Origin: an uncultured Chloroflexota bacterium
GTDB taxonomy: Bacteria > Chloroflexota > Dehalococcoidia > Lucifugimonadales > CAJXCD01
NCBI GenBank assembly: GCA_913051545.1
Contig: CAJXCD010000013.1
Coordinates: forward strand, 1-39,013
Reading direction: 5' to 3'
DNA length: 39,013 nt
Position 1 is the stretch's first letter. Each line of letters starts with the position of its first letter. Made by a program: the position numbers and the translations under genes. Below are positions 7,478 to 16,847 of this stretch, in pieces. The notes under the pieces were generated by a model. The model saw nothing but the letters and a program-made list of their open reading frames with translations, searched no databases and was not told the DNA's origin.

Positions 7478-8425
7478 ATGCACGATATAGTTTCAATTGG
7501 TGAATGCTGCGTAGAACTTTCTTGCGACGGTCCTTTATCAGAAGCAAAAACACTCTATAGAGCATATTCAGGAGACGCTCTAAATGTTGTTTATATGGCT
7601 ACGAAACTTGGCAGTTCTTGTGGATACGTAACTAAGGTGGGCGATGACCCTTTCAGTGAAAATTTCATTAAAGAGTGGAACAATAACGGTATTGACACGT
7701 CGGCGATACCTAAGGTATCAGGTTTTACAGGATTAGCCATTCTATCGATTCTAGAAGACGGGCAACGTGAAATATACAATTATAGAGCGGGTAGCGCAGC
7801 TAGCACCTTAACACCCTCTGATCTCAACGAGGACTACATAACCAACTCTAAATTTTTACATGTCAGTGCGATAACTCAAGCTATTTCGAAATCATCCAGA
7901 GAAACTACTTTAAAAGCTGTACAACTAGCCCATGACAATGGGATACAAGTTTCTTACGACACAAATTTACGTCTAAGACTATGGACTATCGAGGATGCCA
8001 GAGACGCCCTTAACGAAGTACTCCCATACACAGATATTATATTCCCTAGCCATCCGGAAGAGACCACTATGCTAACTGGTATAGATTCTATAGAAGGAGT
8101 AGCAAACTATTTCCTTACGAAAGGCGTTAAAACTGTGGCGATCAAATTGGGAGCTAGAGGGTCATTAGTAGCCACCAATGATATGAAGTGTAAGATACAC
8201 GCCATCGCTCCTCTAGGTGTTTCAGATACTACAGGAGCAGGAGACGCTTTTGATGGAGGTTTTCTACATAGTACTATATCAGGATCAGACCCAATCGAGG
8301 CTGCTAAACTCGGAGTGACATGTGCAGGTCTGAAGGTAGGAAACAGAGGAGCTATATTGAGTCAACCAACCAAGAAAGAAGTACTTGACCACATCGGATC
8401 TGTTCAAATAGAACGCATTGAGTGA
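7478..8425 (+). CDS. PfkB-family sugar kinase, 2-keto-3-deoxygluconate kinase-like
   Basis: A ribokinase-fold (PfkB) carbohydrate kinase of about 315 residues. The N-terminal signature appears as YSGDALNVVYMATKLG followed by VTKVGDDPFSENF. The C-terminal ATP-site signature DTTGAGDAFDGGFL carries the catalytic aspartate in GAGDAF. GDxLNVxxxxxxLG and SYDTNLRLRLW are typical of the 2-keto-3-deoxygluconate kinase branch, so KDG is the likeliest substrate, though fructose or inosose kinases cannot be excluded. Two ATGs lie six bases apart (7472, 7478). CGGAG suits the second, so I took 7478. It fits a lifestyle of uronate or aldonate breakdown suggested by the oxidoreductases and glycosidase-like proteins elsewhere in the window, although no KDG aldolase is adjacent. 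Confidence 0.85.
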   Translation: MHDIVSIGECCVELSCDGPLSEAKTLYRAYSGDALNVVYMATKLGSSCGYVTKVGDDPFSENFIKEWNNNGIDTSAIPKVSGFTGLAILSILEDGQREIYNYRAGSAASTLTPSDLNEDYITNSKFLHVSAITQAISKSSRETTLKAVQLAHDNGIQVSYDTNLRLRLWTIEDARDALNEVLPYTDIIFPSHPEETTMLTGIDSIEGVANYFLTKGVKTVAIKLGARGSLVATNDMKCKIHAIAPLGVSDTTGAGDAFDGGFLHSTISGSDPIEAAKLGVTCAGLKVGNRGAILSQPTKKEVLDHIGSVQIERIE

Positions 8426-8507
8426 CCTCAATACACTTTGATTTCATTCATACACCTAGTGTAATCTCCTATATTAGGCTACTAAATATCCCAAGGATTT
8501 TATACAT

Positions 8508-9761
8508 ATGACCACAAATCAAATCGATAACAAGGTAGTTGTTACTGGAATAGGATTAATTAGTCCTCTTGGAACTTCAAAAAATACTACCTGGGCTAAC
8601 CTACTTTCAGGGACCTCGGGAATAGATCACATAAAAGCTTTTGATGCTGACGCAATGGAAACAAAAATCGCTGCTGAGGTAAGTGAGTTTGATCCTATCG
8701 ATTACATAGACAAAAAAGATGCTCGGCGCATGGATAGATTCGTGCACTTTGCCATAGCAGCATCTCTTGAAGCCGTAAACCAAGCAAACCTTCGGATAGA
8801 TTCGAACAATGCGACACGAATATCAGTAATGATCTCAAGTGGTATTGGCGGAATTATTACTTTATCTGAACAAATGGGTGTAATGTCTCAAAAAGGACCG
8901 TCCAGAGTTAGTCCTTTTCTCATCCCAATGATGCTACCTGATATGGCCTCAGGACAAGTATCTATGGTTCTTGGTGCGAAAGGGCCGAGCTTCGCCACAG
9001 TTTCTGCTTGCTCCAGCGGTGCGGACGCGATTGGCCAAGCATTGTCACTCATCCAAACTGGAATCACTGACGTTGTTATAGCAGGAGGAGCTGAGGCAGC
9101 AATATGTCCTATAGGAATAGCCGGATTCAATTCTTGCAAGGCACTTTCTAAACGAAATGACGAACCGCAAAAAGCGTCTAGGCCATTCGATGCAGGAAGA
9201 GACGGATTCGTACTTGGAGAAGGCTCAGCAATACTAATACTTGAGAACTCGTCGATGGCAGAAACGAGAGGTGCGACTCCTATAGCAGAACTTGTAGGAT
9301 ATGGTGCAACTTCAGACGCACACCATATTACTCAACCTGCTCCTGAAGGAGAAGGAGGCGCTCGGGCCATGCAAATAGCCCTTGAAAACGCTAATCTATC
9401 CCCAAATGAGGTGGACTACATTAATGCACATGGAACATCCACACCCATTAACGACAAATTTGAAACATCCGCTATGAAAACGGTATTTAGTGAACATGCT
9501 TACAAAATACCTATTAGTTCCACAAAATCCATGACAGGACACCTACTGGGTGCCGGTGGCGCTCTTGAAGCGGCTATCTCTGTAATGTCAATTAACCAAG
9601 GAGTCATTCCTCCCACCATAAACCTAGAGACCCCAGACCCGGATTGCGATTTAGACTACACTCCACATATACCAAAGAGGGGACGAGTTCGCACCGCAAT
9701 GAGCAATTCTTTTGGGTTCGGAGGACATAATGCTAGTCTGTTGTTTAAAGAATCTAAATGA
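8508..9761 (+). CDS. fabF: Beta-ketoacyl-ACP synthase II
   Basis: The condensing enzyme that elongates acyl-ACP with malonyl-ACP in type II fatty acid synthesis. At 417 residues it is full length. The catalytic triad is complete: Cys168 in VSACSSGADAI, His308 in NAHGTSTPIND and His345 in KSMTGHLLGAGGALE, with Lys340 of STKS. The start VVVTGIGLISPLG and the end SNSFGFGGHNASLLFK are characteristic of FabF. The ATG at 8508 is the only good start, with AAGGA about 11 bases upstream. No acpP, fabH, fabD or fabG is next to it here, so it is outside a classic fab cluster. recJ follows about 70 bases later on the same strand. Confidence 0.96.
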   Translation: MTTNQIDNKVVVTGIGLISPLGTSKNTTWANLLSGTSGIDHIKAFDADAMETKIAAEVSEFDPIDYIDKKDARRMDRFVHFAIAASLEAVNQANLRIDSNNATRISVMISSGIGGIITLSEQMGVMSQKGPSRVSPFLIPMMLPDMASGQVSMVLGAKGPSFATVSACSSGADAIGQALSLIQTGITDVVIAGGAEAAICPIGIAGFNSCKALSKRNDEPQKASRPFDAGRDGFVLGEGSAILILENSSMAETRGATPIAELVGYGATSDAHHITQPAPEGEGGARAMQIALENANLSPNEVDYINAHGTSTPINDKFETSAMKTVFSEHAYKIPISSTKSMTGHLLGAGGALEAAISVMSINQGVIPPTINLETPDPDCDLDYTPHIPKRGRVRTAMSNSFGFGGHNASLLFKESK

Positions 9762-9834
9762 TAACAAAATCCTACTTTTAACTTTTAGTGATCACTGAAT
9801 AATTTTAGTTTACATTTCTTATATCTAATTTATC

Positions 9835-11514
9835 GTGAAGAAAACATGGACCATCCTTCCGTCTCCGCCACCTGGGGTAGCAGAATCCCTAGGCGTATCC
9901 TCATTTCAAGCACATCTGTTATTTAACCGAGGGATCACGAGTCGACTAGAGATGGATTCTTTTCTAAATCCAGATGAATCTTTGTCTCACAGCCCATTCT
10001 TGCTACCTGATATGAGAAAAGCTATTGGCAGATTGGAAAAAGCAATAAACTTCTCCGAGACCATCGGAGTATTCGGTGATTTCGACACGGACGGCATATC
10101 CGGCACCGCCTTAATTGTATCTGCACTGCGAGGAATCGGATCAAAAGTAATTCCGTATCTTCCAAATCGAGTCGAGGAAGGTCACGGACTTAATGAATAC
10201 GCAATAAGAACGCTGAAGTCACAGGGAGTATCTCTCTTAATTACGGTTGACTGCGGAACCTCATCACATGAAGAGATAGACTTAGCATTGTCTCTTGGAA
10301 TAGATACCATTATCACAGATCACCACAACACTTCATCACAACTTCCAAATGCGACGGCCGTGGTCAATCCTAATCGATCAGATTCACTATATCCGTACGA
10401 TGGACTTACCGGCGCTGGTATCTCCTTAAAATTGTCCGAAGGCTTATACGAAATACGAGGAGAAAACAAACCCCCTCATTTGTATGAACTAGCAGCTCTT
10501 GGAACAGTATCAGATGTAGGCCCAATAACTGGTGAGAACCGATTTATCGTCAAACAAGGACTATCTAGATTAAACAATACAAACTACCCAGGAATACATG
10601 CTTTAATTAATCAGATTAATTTAAAATCGGGTGATATAGACACTGAATCTCTGTCGTTTGGAATCATACCCAGACTAAACGCGTCGGGGAGGTTAAGTAC
10701 CGCTCAAACCAGTTTAGACCTACTACTTTCAGAAAATATGGATACGGCACTACCACTAGCTATAGAACTAGATAATCTGAACTTGGAGCGACGGGAATTA
10801 ACAAAAGAAGGTGTTGAAAAAGCGAAAAAACAATTAAAAAAGTCTAATGAAATCATACCACCCGTGATAATTGTCCAAGATGACCAGTGGATACCAGGAA
10901 TATTAGGACTAATAGCTAGTAATCTTTCTGAATCATATCATCGTCCTGTGATCGCGATTAAAACCGAAGGGGTCATATCAAGGGCTAGTGCACGCAGTAT
11001 CCCAGAGTTCGACATTATTGCTGAATTGCTTAAGAGTTCTACATCTTTCATTAAAGTTGGAGGGCATCCCATGGCAGCAGGATTTACTATCGAAACACAA
11101 GAACTGCCTTCACTTAAATCAAATCTTACGACCATCGCTTCCAAAAGATTGAATGACAAAAATTTACTCCCTGAAATAAAAATTGACTGTGAAATACCCC
11201 CAACCCTAATCTCCAACGACACTTACAAATTTATCGAATCTCTTGCACCATTTGGTCCTGGAAATATAAAGCCAATTTTCTTAACCAGAAACGCTGTGAT
11301 GCTTTCATCAAAACGGGTAGGAAGTGGAGGCGAACACTTAAAAATGTTGGTAGGGCATGGTACAGATACATGGAATGCCATAGCTTTCAGACAAGGGGGA
11401 GAGATTCATACACCGGGGACGAAAATAGACCTTGTATATTCAATACAAAAGAACGTATGGAAAGGATACGAAAAGCTTGAGATGAACGTCATAGATTTTC
11501 GTATCAATGACTAA
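9835..11514 (+). CDS. recJ: Single-stranded-DNA-specific exonuclease RecJ
   Basis: The 5'-3' ssDNA exonuclease of recombination and mismatch repair, 559 residues, normal for compact RecJ proteins. DHH-domain motifs are present: FGDFDTDGISGTAL (motif I), LITVDCG, ITDHHNT (the DHH motif) and AVVNPNR. GTVSDVGPITGENR follows. The DHHA1 motif is VGGHPMAAGF, and the C-terminal part (APFGPGNIKPIF ... GHGTDTWNAIAFRQG) is the OB domain. The start is GTG 9835; no clear Shine-Dalgarno site is seen, but the first residues read well into the family N-terminus. It is probably co-transcribed with fabF and is convergent with lgt. Confidence 0.95.
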   Translation: MKKTWTILPSPPPGVAESLGVSSFQAHLLFNRGITSRLEMDSFLNPDESLSHSPFLLPDMRKAIGRLEKAINFSETIGVFGDFDTDGISGTALIVSALRGIGSKVIPYLPNRVEEGHGLNEYAIRTLKSQGVSLLITVDCGTSSHEEIDLALSLGIDTIITDHHNTSSQLPNATAVVNPNRSDSLYPYDGLTGAGISLKLSEGLYEIRGENKPPHLYELAALGTVSDVGPITGENRFIVKQGLSRLNNTNYPGIHALINQINLKSGDIDTESLSFGIIPRLNASGRLSTAQTSLDLLLSENMDTALPLAIELDNLNLERRELTKEGVEKAKKQLKKSNEIIPPVIIVQDDQWIPGILGLIASNLSESYHRPVIAIKTEGVISRASARSIPEFDIIAELLKSSTSFIKVGGHPMAAGFTIETQELPSLKSNLTTIASKRLNDKNLLPEIKIDCEIPPTLISNDTYKFIESLAPFGPGNIKPIFLTRNAVMLSSKRVGSGGEHLKMLVGHGTDTWNAIAFRQGGEIHTPGTKIDLVYSIQKNVWKGYEKLEMNVIDFRIND

Positions 11515-11562
11515 GCCTCAGTCAAATGCTATTACAGTCATTATCAAGAGCTATCCTAGACT

Positions 11563-12453
11563 TTATCTATTTTGACGGCGTCTTTGAGCTCTAGTACCGC
11601 TGTGTGCAGGAGCGGTAACTGTACTGAAAGCACGACTGAACCTTCCTTTTGCAACCAGCAAAGGGACAGTGATTACCAAAACCAATAAGGCGATATAGTG
11701 AGCCTCTTGCATTCCAAATGCCCAAACCCTATCTTCCCTAAAAAAGGTTATAAGAAATCTGCCCACTGAATACAAAACTAGATACAATGCAAACAGCATT
11801 CCGTCAGGCTTAATCCGACCACGGAATTTCCATATGACCACGAGAGCAATCATATTCCATACCATCTCAAACAGGATTACAGGCTGCGAACCATTTTCAA
11901 CTCCATTTGCACAAACACGTGCATTAGACAACTCGTGGATCCATCTAAACCCAAAGAAATCTGCCGCTCTAGCGCAATGCTCGCCATTTACTATATCGCC
12001 AAGTCTACCTATGGTCTGAGCATAAAGTACTGCTGGAGCAGCCAGATCAGCAATTACACCTACTGGGTACTTAAATATCAAACAATATCCAGCTCCAGCC
12101 AAGAATCCTCCGAGAATTCCACCCCATAATGCAATTCCTCCATTCGCAACATATAGTATCTGAATGAGGTTATCTTTATATAAGTCCCAGTTATCTAAAA
12201 CGTGGACCAAACGTGCCCCTACTATCCCACCAGCAATTGCCCAAATAGCAACGGAATAGATAACATCAGAATCCAACTTATTTTCAGACTCAGATGTCTC
12301 ATTACCAGTAAGGACAACTAAATTTGCCCACCTACCAACAAGTAGGACCGCAGATGCCACAGCAACAAAACTAAAAAATCCGTGCCAACTGACAATAAAA
12401 GCGCTAACAAAATCGAAACTAAAAAGGTTAGGGTTTACGTTTATATCTACCAC
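11563..12453 (-). CDS. lgt: Prolipoprotein diacylglyceryl transferase
   Basis: The integral membrane enzyme that transfers diacylglyceryl from phosphatidylglycerol to the lipobox cysteine of prolipoproteins, the first step of lipoprotein maturation. It is 296 residues with about seven hydrophobic segments. Signature stretches are GGIVGARLVHVL, GGIALWGGILGGF (about 105-117; tryptophan where E. coli has His103, a substitution I recall from other phyla) and TIGRLGDIVNGEHC (Arg150, Asn156-Gly-Glu). The C-terminal region carries FLITFFREDR. GTG 12453 is preceded by AGGAG at six bases. The tail is basic (GTRAQRRRQNR). A plausible substrate is the lipoprotein encoded at 34711-36207. It is divergent from the recombinase gene, with a perfect palindrome between them. 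Confidence 0.95.
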   Translation of the reverse strand: MVDINVNPNLFSFDFVSAFIVSWHGFFSFVAVASAVLLVGRWANLVVLTGNETSESENKLDSDVIYSVAIWAIAGGIVGARLVHVLDNWDLYKDNLIQILYVANGGIALWGGILGGFLAGAGYCLIFKYPVGVIADLAAPAVLYAQTIGRLGDIVNGEHCARAADFFGFRWIHELSNARVCANGVENGSQPVILFEMVWNMIALVVIWKFRGRIKPDGMLFALYLVLYSVGRFLITFFREDRVWAFGMQEAHYIALLVLVITVPLLVAKGRFSRAFSTVTAPAHSGTRAQRRRQNR

Positions 12454-12539
12454 TAAGTACTCCTGTTAATTACTAGTGAGATTCTATTTACGACTGTCAT
12501 CAGTGTCAAGCTAGAAAACTAATCTTAATATCCAGTTGT

Positions 12540-12579
12540 TACTTACTGGGAAGGTTTTGGAAAACCTTCCCAGTAAGTA
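12540..12579. repeat. Perfect 40-bp palindrome (19-bp arms, GG centre)
   Basis: Bases 12540-12558 are the exact reverse complement of 12561-12579, separated only by GG. The arm ends in AAGGTTTT and the mirror begins AAAACCTT. It lies between divergent genes, 86 bases upstream of lgt and 95 upstream of the recombinase ATG at 12675, so it terminates neither of them. In RNA it would form a very stable hairpin. In DNA it could be a cruciform or a dyad operator. No flanking direct repeats or second copy were noticed. Confidence 0.85.
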
Positions 12580-12674
12580 TTTAGGCTAATATACACCCTT
12601 TTTATGTAGCAATAAATATGGTTCAAAATGATACAATTTCGATTAATATAAACTTAAATATTAAGGTTGTTGGA

Positions 12675-13583
12675 ATGGATCATGGTATAGAAAAATTCCT
12701 CGATTACATGACTGTGGAGAGGGGTGTGTCTAATAACACTTTAGGAGCTTACAGAAATGATCTCTGTCAGCTTGCTACATATTTTTCTGACGAAAATATG
12801 GGAACGTATGGTCATACCAAATGGACTGACATCACCGTTAACAACTTTTCCAACTACATACTAAATCTTCACGAGAGAGGATACTCAAACACGACCAGAG
12901 CCCGTAAAATAGCTTCTGCTAGATCCTTTTTTAGATTTATGATCGAAGAGGGTTTCGTGAAAAATGATCCCACTGAAGACATTAACTCCCCGAGAGTTGG
13001 ACGTTCCATACCAAAAGCTCTATCTATTGAAGAAATCAATAACCTTATTAAAGTAGCGGCAAACCAAGATTCTCTTGAATCCTCTAGAAATCTAGCCATG
13101 CTAGATTTAATTTACGCCAGTGGCTTGAGAGTAAGCGAGCTAACTGGCATAGATATTTCAGACATAGACTTTGAATCCGGCTTCGTGAGATGTCTAGGGA
13201 AAGGATCTAAGGAGCGATTAGTTCCGATCCATCCAGGGGCGATACAATCTCTCAAAAAATATCTCGATAATGCTCGTCCTGAATTAGTTAAACCCGGATC
13301 AGGACGTGCATTATTTCTGAATAGATTTGGACACCGTATTACTAGACAGGGATTCTGGCTGATATTACGTGCCATAGCGAAAAAAGCAGGTATTAATAAG
13401 AATATTTCACCACACACGCTAAGACACTCATTCGCAACCCATCTACTTCACGGCGGGGCACCATTAAGACACGTACAAGAACTACTAGGGCACTCCAGTA
13501 TAACTACGACTCAAATCTACACCCATCTAACTAATGAACATGTCCGAAGTGAGTATATGAAATCACATCCAAGAGCACTCTAA
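12675..13583 (+). CDS. xerD: Tyrosine recombinase XerC/XerD type
   Basis: A site-specific recombinase of 302 residues, typical for chromosome-dimer-resolving Xer proteins. The N-terminal SAM-like core-binding domain (FLDYMTVERGVSNNTLGAY) is followed by the catalytic domain with all residues: Arg152 in ASGLRVSELTG, Lys176 in LGKGSKERLVP, His247-x-x-Arg250 in HTLRHSFATHLL, His273 in LLGHSSITTT and the nucleophile Tyr282 in TQIYTHLT. I chose ATG 12675 (MDHGIEKFLD) over ATG 12618 because AAGG lies eight bases before it and it matches the family start; the longer frame adds 19 atypical residues. XerC and XerD cannot be separated with certainty. It sits among housekeeping genes (recJ, lgt, uvrC), which favours a chromosomal Xer role over a phage integrase. 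Confidence 0.93.
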   Translation: MDHGIEKFLDYMTVERGVSNNTLGAYRNDLCQLATYFSDENMGTYGHTKWTDITVNNFSNYILNLHERGYSNTTRARKIASARSFFRFMIEEGFVKNDPTEDINSPRVGRSIPKALSIEEINNLIKVAANQDSLESSRNLAMLDLIYASGLRVSELTGIDISDIDFESGFVRCLGKGSKERLVPIHPGAIQSLKKYLDNARPELVKPGSGRALFLNRFGHRITRQGFWLILRAIAKKAGINKNISPHTLRHSFATHLLHGGAPLRHVQELLGHSSITTTQIYTHLTNEHVRSEYMKSHPRAL

Positions 13584-13650
13584 AACAAACTTTTAACTTC
13601 CACTTATGGCACAACCAACTGTATAATACTGCAACAACCGGAGGATCATA

Positions 13651-13986
13651 ATGCCCAGTAAATCCAAGAAAGTAGCATCTAAGCAGGTAAGCCTAAAAAA
13701 GAAAAAACGTCGGGAAAAGGGGGCTGGTCAAATATTTGACTCAGGCCCAACCGAAGCTCAGATACGTGAGAGGGATGAACGTGCGTCGGAAGTAAAGTCT
13801 TCAAGTACCTCAGTATCAGATAAGTCATCTTATTCCCAACCCAAACGGAAATCAGCATCCAGGCACGAATCAGATGCTACTCCGCTTCCGTACCCCTATT
13901 TAGGATCCGAAATTCGAAGAATAGCAATAATGTCAACTGGGATACTGATTATTTTAGGCACGACTACATTTATTATCGGGAGTTAA
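13651..13986 (+). CDS. Small tail-anchored basic protein (111 aa), unknown
   Basis: A 111-residue protein starting at an ATG behind GGAGGATCATA. The first 30 residues are lysine-rich (SKSKKVASKQVSLKKKKRRE). The middle is polar and serine-rich, likely disordered (SSSTSVSDKSSYSQPKRKSAS). The C-terminal about 22 residues form a single membrane helix (IAIMSTGILIILGTTTFII) followed by only GS. This suggests a cytoplasmic protein anchored by its tail, perhaps contacting nucleic acid through the basic head. It lies between the recombinase and uvrC on the same strand, with 67- and 80-base gaps. I do not know the family. Confidence 0.7.
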   Translation: MPSKSKKVASKQVSLKKKKRREKGAGQIFDSGPTEAQIRERDERASEVKSSSTSVSDKSSYSQPKRKSASRHESDATPLPYPYLGSEIRRIAIMSTGILIILGTTTFIIGS

Positions 13987-14066
13987 TAATTTCCGCTGTA
14001 TAACAATTTCAGTTTTTGTGAACAAGAAAAACTGGCCTATCCCTATACTCCTCCTAGCATTGCATC

Positions 14067-15944
14067 ATGAGTCCAACGAAGCTAACAAAAACCAACTTCG
14101 CTAACCAGCTAAAAGCAGCGCCGATGAAAACAGGCGTTTACATAATGCGTGACCATGATGGAACTGTCGTATACGTAGGTAAAGCAAATTCACTAAAAAC
14201 CAGGCTTAAAACTTATTTTTCTAACCCACTGAAGTTAACACCTAAAATACGTAAGATGGTATCAGTAGCGTCAAACTTTGAGTACATCATCACAGAAACT
14301 GAAACCGAAGCTTTAATCCTTGAAAACACTCTTATCAAACGACACCAACCATCCTATAACGCTCGTCTTAAAGACGATAAAAGCTACCCATATATAAAAA
14401 TAGATTTATCGGAGGAATTCCCACTTGTATACATAACTCGTGAAATTCCAAAGGATGGTTGTAGGTATTTTGGGCCTTTCGCTAGTGCTGGCAGCGTGCG
14501 AAAAACGTTATCATTACTAAAGAAACTATTCCCTTACAGATCCTGCACAAAATCAATTACTGGAACTGACTCTCGCCCATGCCTTGATTTCCATATAAAC
14601 CGGTGTGTTGGACCATGTATAGGAGCTGTAGACCAAAAAGAATACTCTGATGTAATCAATCAGGTAATCCTGTTCCTAGAAGGAAAAACCGAACTTATAA
14701 CTCGTTCAATCCTGGAACGTATGCAGGACGCTTCAAATTCATTGGATTTTGAAAAGGCTGCAATACTCAGAGATCAGTTCAAAGCAATAGAAAAAATACA
14801 GGAAAGACAAAAGGTTCTTAGTACAGGTTCAGAAAACATGGATGTAATTGCCACTGCACCACATAATGAAGAGTCATTAGTGGAAATCTTTTTTATTCGA
14901 AATGGCAAACTTGTAGGACGCGACAACTTCGTTATGACCAGTACAAAAGACATGCAACAAAATTCAGTTATAACTTCATTTGTGCAGCAATTCTACAGCA
15001 AAAATCCTTATGTGCCACCGACAATTTTGCTACAGTGCGATATCAACGAAAAAAATACTATCAAAGAGTGGCTCGAAAATAAGAGGAAGGGTACTGTCAC
15101 ATTACACGTTCCACAAAAAGGGAAAAAGAAAAAATTGGTCGATATGGTAACGGAAAATGCTGTGCAAGGGATTAAGCAACTGAAGGTACTTAATTCAGAC
15201 CGAAAAAATTCGGGATCAGATATGTCAGAAATCCAAGAAGCGCTGAGCCTACCAAGTCTGCCTAGAAGAATTGAATGCTTTGATATTTCAAACATCCAAG
15301 GAAGTAGCGCAGTAGGTAGTATGGTGGTGTTTAAAAATGGTAAACCGAGCCCAACAGACTACAGAAAATTTAAGATTAAACAAGTAACAGGAATAGATGA
15401 TTATTCCATGATGAAGGAGGTTCTGACACGCAGATTCAAGAGACTACAAAATTCTAACTATACTGAATCACCAAGGAGTAAAAATTCAAACTCCTCCACT
15501 ATGCAAAATAGTTGGAAAGAAATCCCAGACCTAGTAATTATTGATGGAGGGAAAGGCCATCTTTCGGCAGCACTCCAAGTATTCCTTGAACTCGGAATTG
15601 AGCATATACCGCTAGCTAGTCTAGCCAAAGAGAATGAAGAAATATTTGTTCCTCAAGTATCAGAGCCAATACTGTTGCCAAGAAATTCACAAGGGTTGTT
15701 CCTTATGCAAAATGCCAGAGATGAAGCCCATAGATTCGCAATAACCTTTCACAGAGAACGGCGATCCAAAAACAGTATGCGTTCCAGAATCGATGACGTC
15801 AGTGGTATAGGTCCAAAGCGAAAACGCTTACTACTAAGGAAATTCGGGTCTCTAAATGGTATAAAAACTGCACCCGTAGAAGAAATAGCCGCAATCCCAA
15901 CAATGAACATTAAACTAGCCAATTCTCTAAAAACGAACCTATAG
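14067..15944 (+). CDS. uvrC: Excinuclease ABC subunit C
   Basis: The dual-incision nuclease of nucleotide excision repair, 625 residues, complete. The N-terminal GIY-YIG domain reads TGVYIMRDHDGTVVYVGKA with NTLIKRHQPSYNARLKDDKSYPYI. The CxxC-like pair region RPCLDFHINRCVGPCIG follows, then the UVR motif (LDFEKAAILRDQFKAIEKIQ, about 225-245) for UvrB contact. The RNase H-like endonuclease domain has FDISNIQGSSAVGSMVVF and VIIDGGKGHLSAA with its acidic residues. The C-terminal helix-hairpin-helix is DVSGIGPKRKRLLLRKFGSL. The ATG at 14067 lacks a clear ribosome binding site, but the start reads straight into the domain. A short inverted repeat (AAATCAA/TTGATTT, 15947-15963) lies between it and the convergent SDR gene. 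Confidence 0.97.
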   Translation: MSPTKLTKTNFANQLKAAPMKTGVYIMRDHDGTVVYVGKANSLKTRLKTYFSNPLKLTPKIRKMVSVASNFEYIITETETEALILENTLIKRHQPSYNARLKDDKSYPYIKIDLSEEFPLVYITREIPKDGCRYFGPFASAGSVRKTLSLLKKLFPYRSCTKSITGTDSRPCLDFHINRCVGPCIGAVDQKEYSDVINQVILFLEGKTELITRSILERMQDASNSLDFEKAAILRDQFKAIEKIQERQKVLSTGSENMDVIATAPHNEESLVEIFFIRNGKLVGRDNFVMTSTKDMQQNSVITSFVQQFYSKNPYVPPTILLQCDINEKNTIKEWLENKRKGTVTLHVPQKGKKKKLVDMVTENAVQGIKQLKVLNSDRKNSGSDMSEIQEALSLPSLPRRIECFDISNIQGSSAVGSMVVFKNGKPSPTDYRKFKIKQVTGIDDYSMMKEVLTRRFKRLQNSNYTESPRSKNSNSSTMQNSWKEIPDLVIIDGGKGHLSAALQVFLELGIEHIPLASLAKENEEIFVPQVSEPILLPRNSQGLFLMQNARDEAHRFAITFHRERRSKNSMRSRIDDVSGIGPKRKRLLLRKFGSLNGIKTAPVEEIAAIPTMNIKLANSLKTNL

Positions 15945-15982
15945 CCAAATCAATGATTGATTTACACTAGATTACATCTATT

Positions 15983-16804
15983 CTACTTATTTACAGAGAT
16001 TGAATCACGTGCAGCGCCAGCCGAGGAACCAACGGCATTGTATCCCCCATCCACGCAAATATATTCGCCTGTCATAAAGCTTGCCTTATCACTTGCTAAA
16101 AATAGGATTACGTTTGCAATTTCCACTGGGTTACCTATACGACCAATGGGATGTGTAAGTGCATATCTACCCTTTATATCATCCAGATTTGCACCTTCGT
16201 TCGCAGCTAAATCCCTAACCATTTTCGTGTCAATACCGCCTGGACATACAGCTAAAACTCGAATGTTGTCATCGATGTAATCAAGAGACATCTGTCTAGT
16301 TAAAGACAGTAAACCTCCTTTACTAGCAGCATATGCAGGAACTAACTTTTTTGAACGAATGCCCTGAACACTGGCAACGTTAATAATTGCTCCTCCTCCA
16401 ACTTTTCGTATTTGAGGAATTGAGAATTTGGACATCAAGAAACAACTCTTTAAATTAACGTCTATGATACGATCCCAAAGACTCTCCGGAGTATCCTCCA
16501 CGTTTCGGTACGAGTCTTTAGGCTGGATGCCAACGTTATTAACTAAAACATCTAGGGAATTAAATTTATCTATAGTCCTAGATACAACTTCATCACATTT
16601 AACTGAATCTGAAACGTCTGCTAAAACAAATAAACCACTGGATCCAATCTTTTCTATTTCAGAAACCACACTCTTACCTGCCACATCATCAACATCTGCA
16701 ATAGTAACGTTGGCACCCTCTCTAGCAAACTCCAAGGCCGTACTTCGTCCAATGCCATATGAGGCACCAGTAACAATAACACCCTTACCGTCAAATTGGC
16801 CCAT
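15983..16804 (-). CDS. Short-chain dehydrogenase/reductase
   Basis: A classical SDR of 273 residues. The cofactor site is VTGASYGIG (about 11-19). An aspartate at the end of beta-2 (IADVDD) favours NAD(H). NNVG stands in for the usual NNAG, and catalytic Asn117, Ser145 (NVASVQG), Tyr158 and Lys162 (YAASKGG) are all present. GRIGNPVEIANVILFLASDKASFMTGEYICVDGGY is the normal C-terminal region, followed by an alanine/glycine tail. Members oxidise or reduce sugars, polyols or acyl groups; the substrate is not predictable. It is last in a minus-strand run after nfeD and the slipin gene, 43 bases from the latter, so it may share their transcript. No strong ribosome binding site precedes ATG 16804. 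Confidence 0.92.
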   Translation of the reverse strand: MGQFDGKGVIVTGASYGIGRSTALEFAREGANVTIADVDDVAGKSVVSEIEKIGSSGLFVLADVSDSVKCDEVVSRTIDKFNSLDVLVNNVGIQPKDSYRNVEDTPESLWDRIIDVNLKSCFLMSKFSIPQIRKVGGGAIINVASVQGIRSKKLVPAYAASKGGLLSLTRQMSLDYIDDNIRVLAVCPGGIDTKMVRDLAANEGANLDDIKGRYALTHPIGRIGNPVEIANVILFLASDKASFMTGEYICVDGGYNAVGSSAGAARDSISVNK

Positions 16805-16847
16805 TTGTCACATTCTGCATGTAGGACTGACGTACCAGATTACATGA

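Noticed and set aside
12540-12579. Palindrome as a dif site for the adjacent Xer recombinase
   Set aside because: dif sites have two imperfect 11-bp arms with a TTATG-type core around a 6-bp centre; this element is a perfect 19-bp dyad with a 2-bp centre and no such core.
15947-15963. AAATCAA/TTGATTT hairpin as a bidirectional terminator between uvrC and the SDR gene
   Set aside because: Seven A/T-rich pairs with a 3-base loop and no T-run is too weak to list as a terminator.
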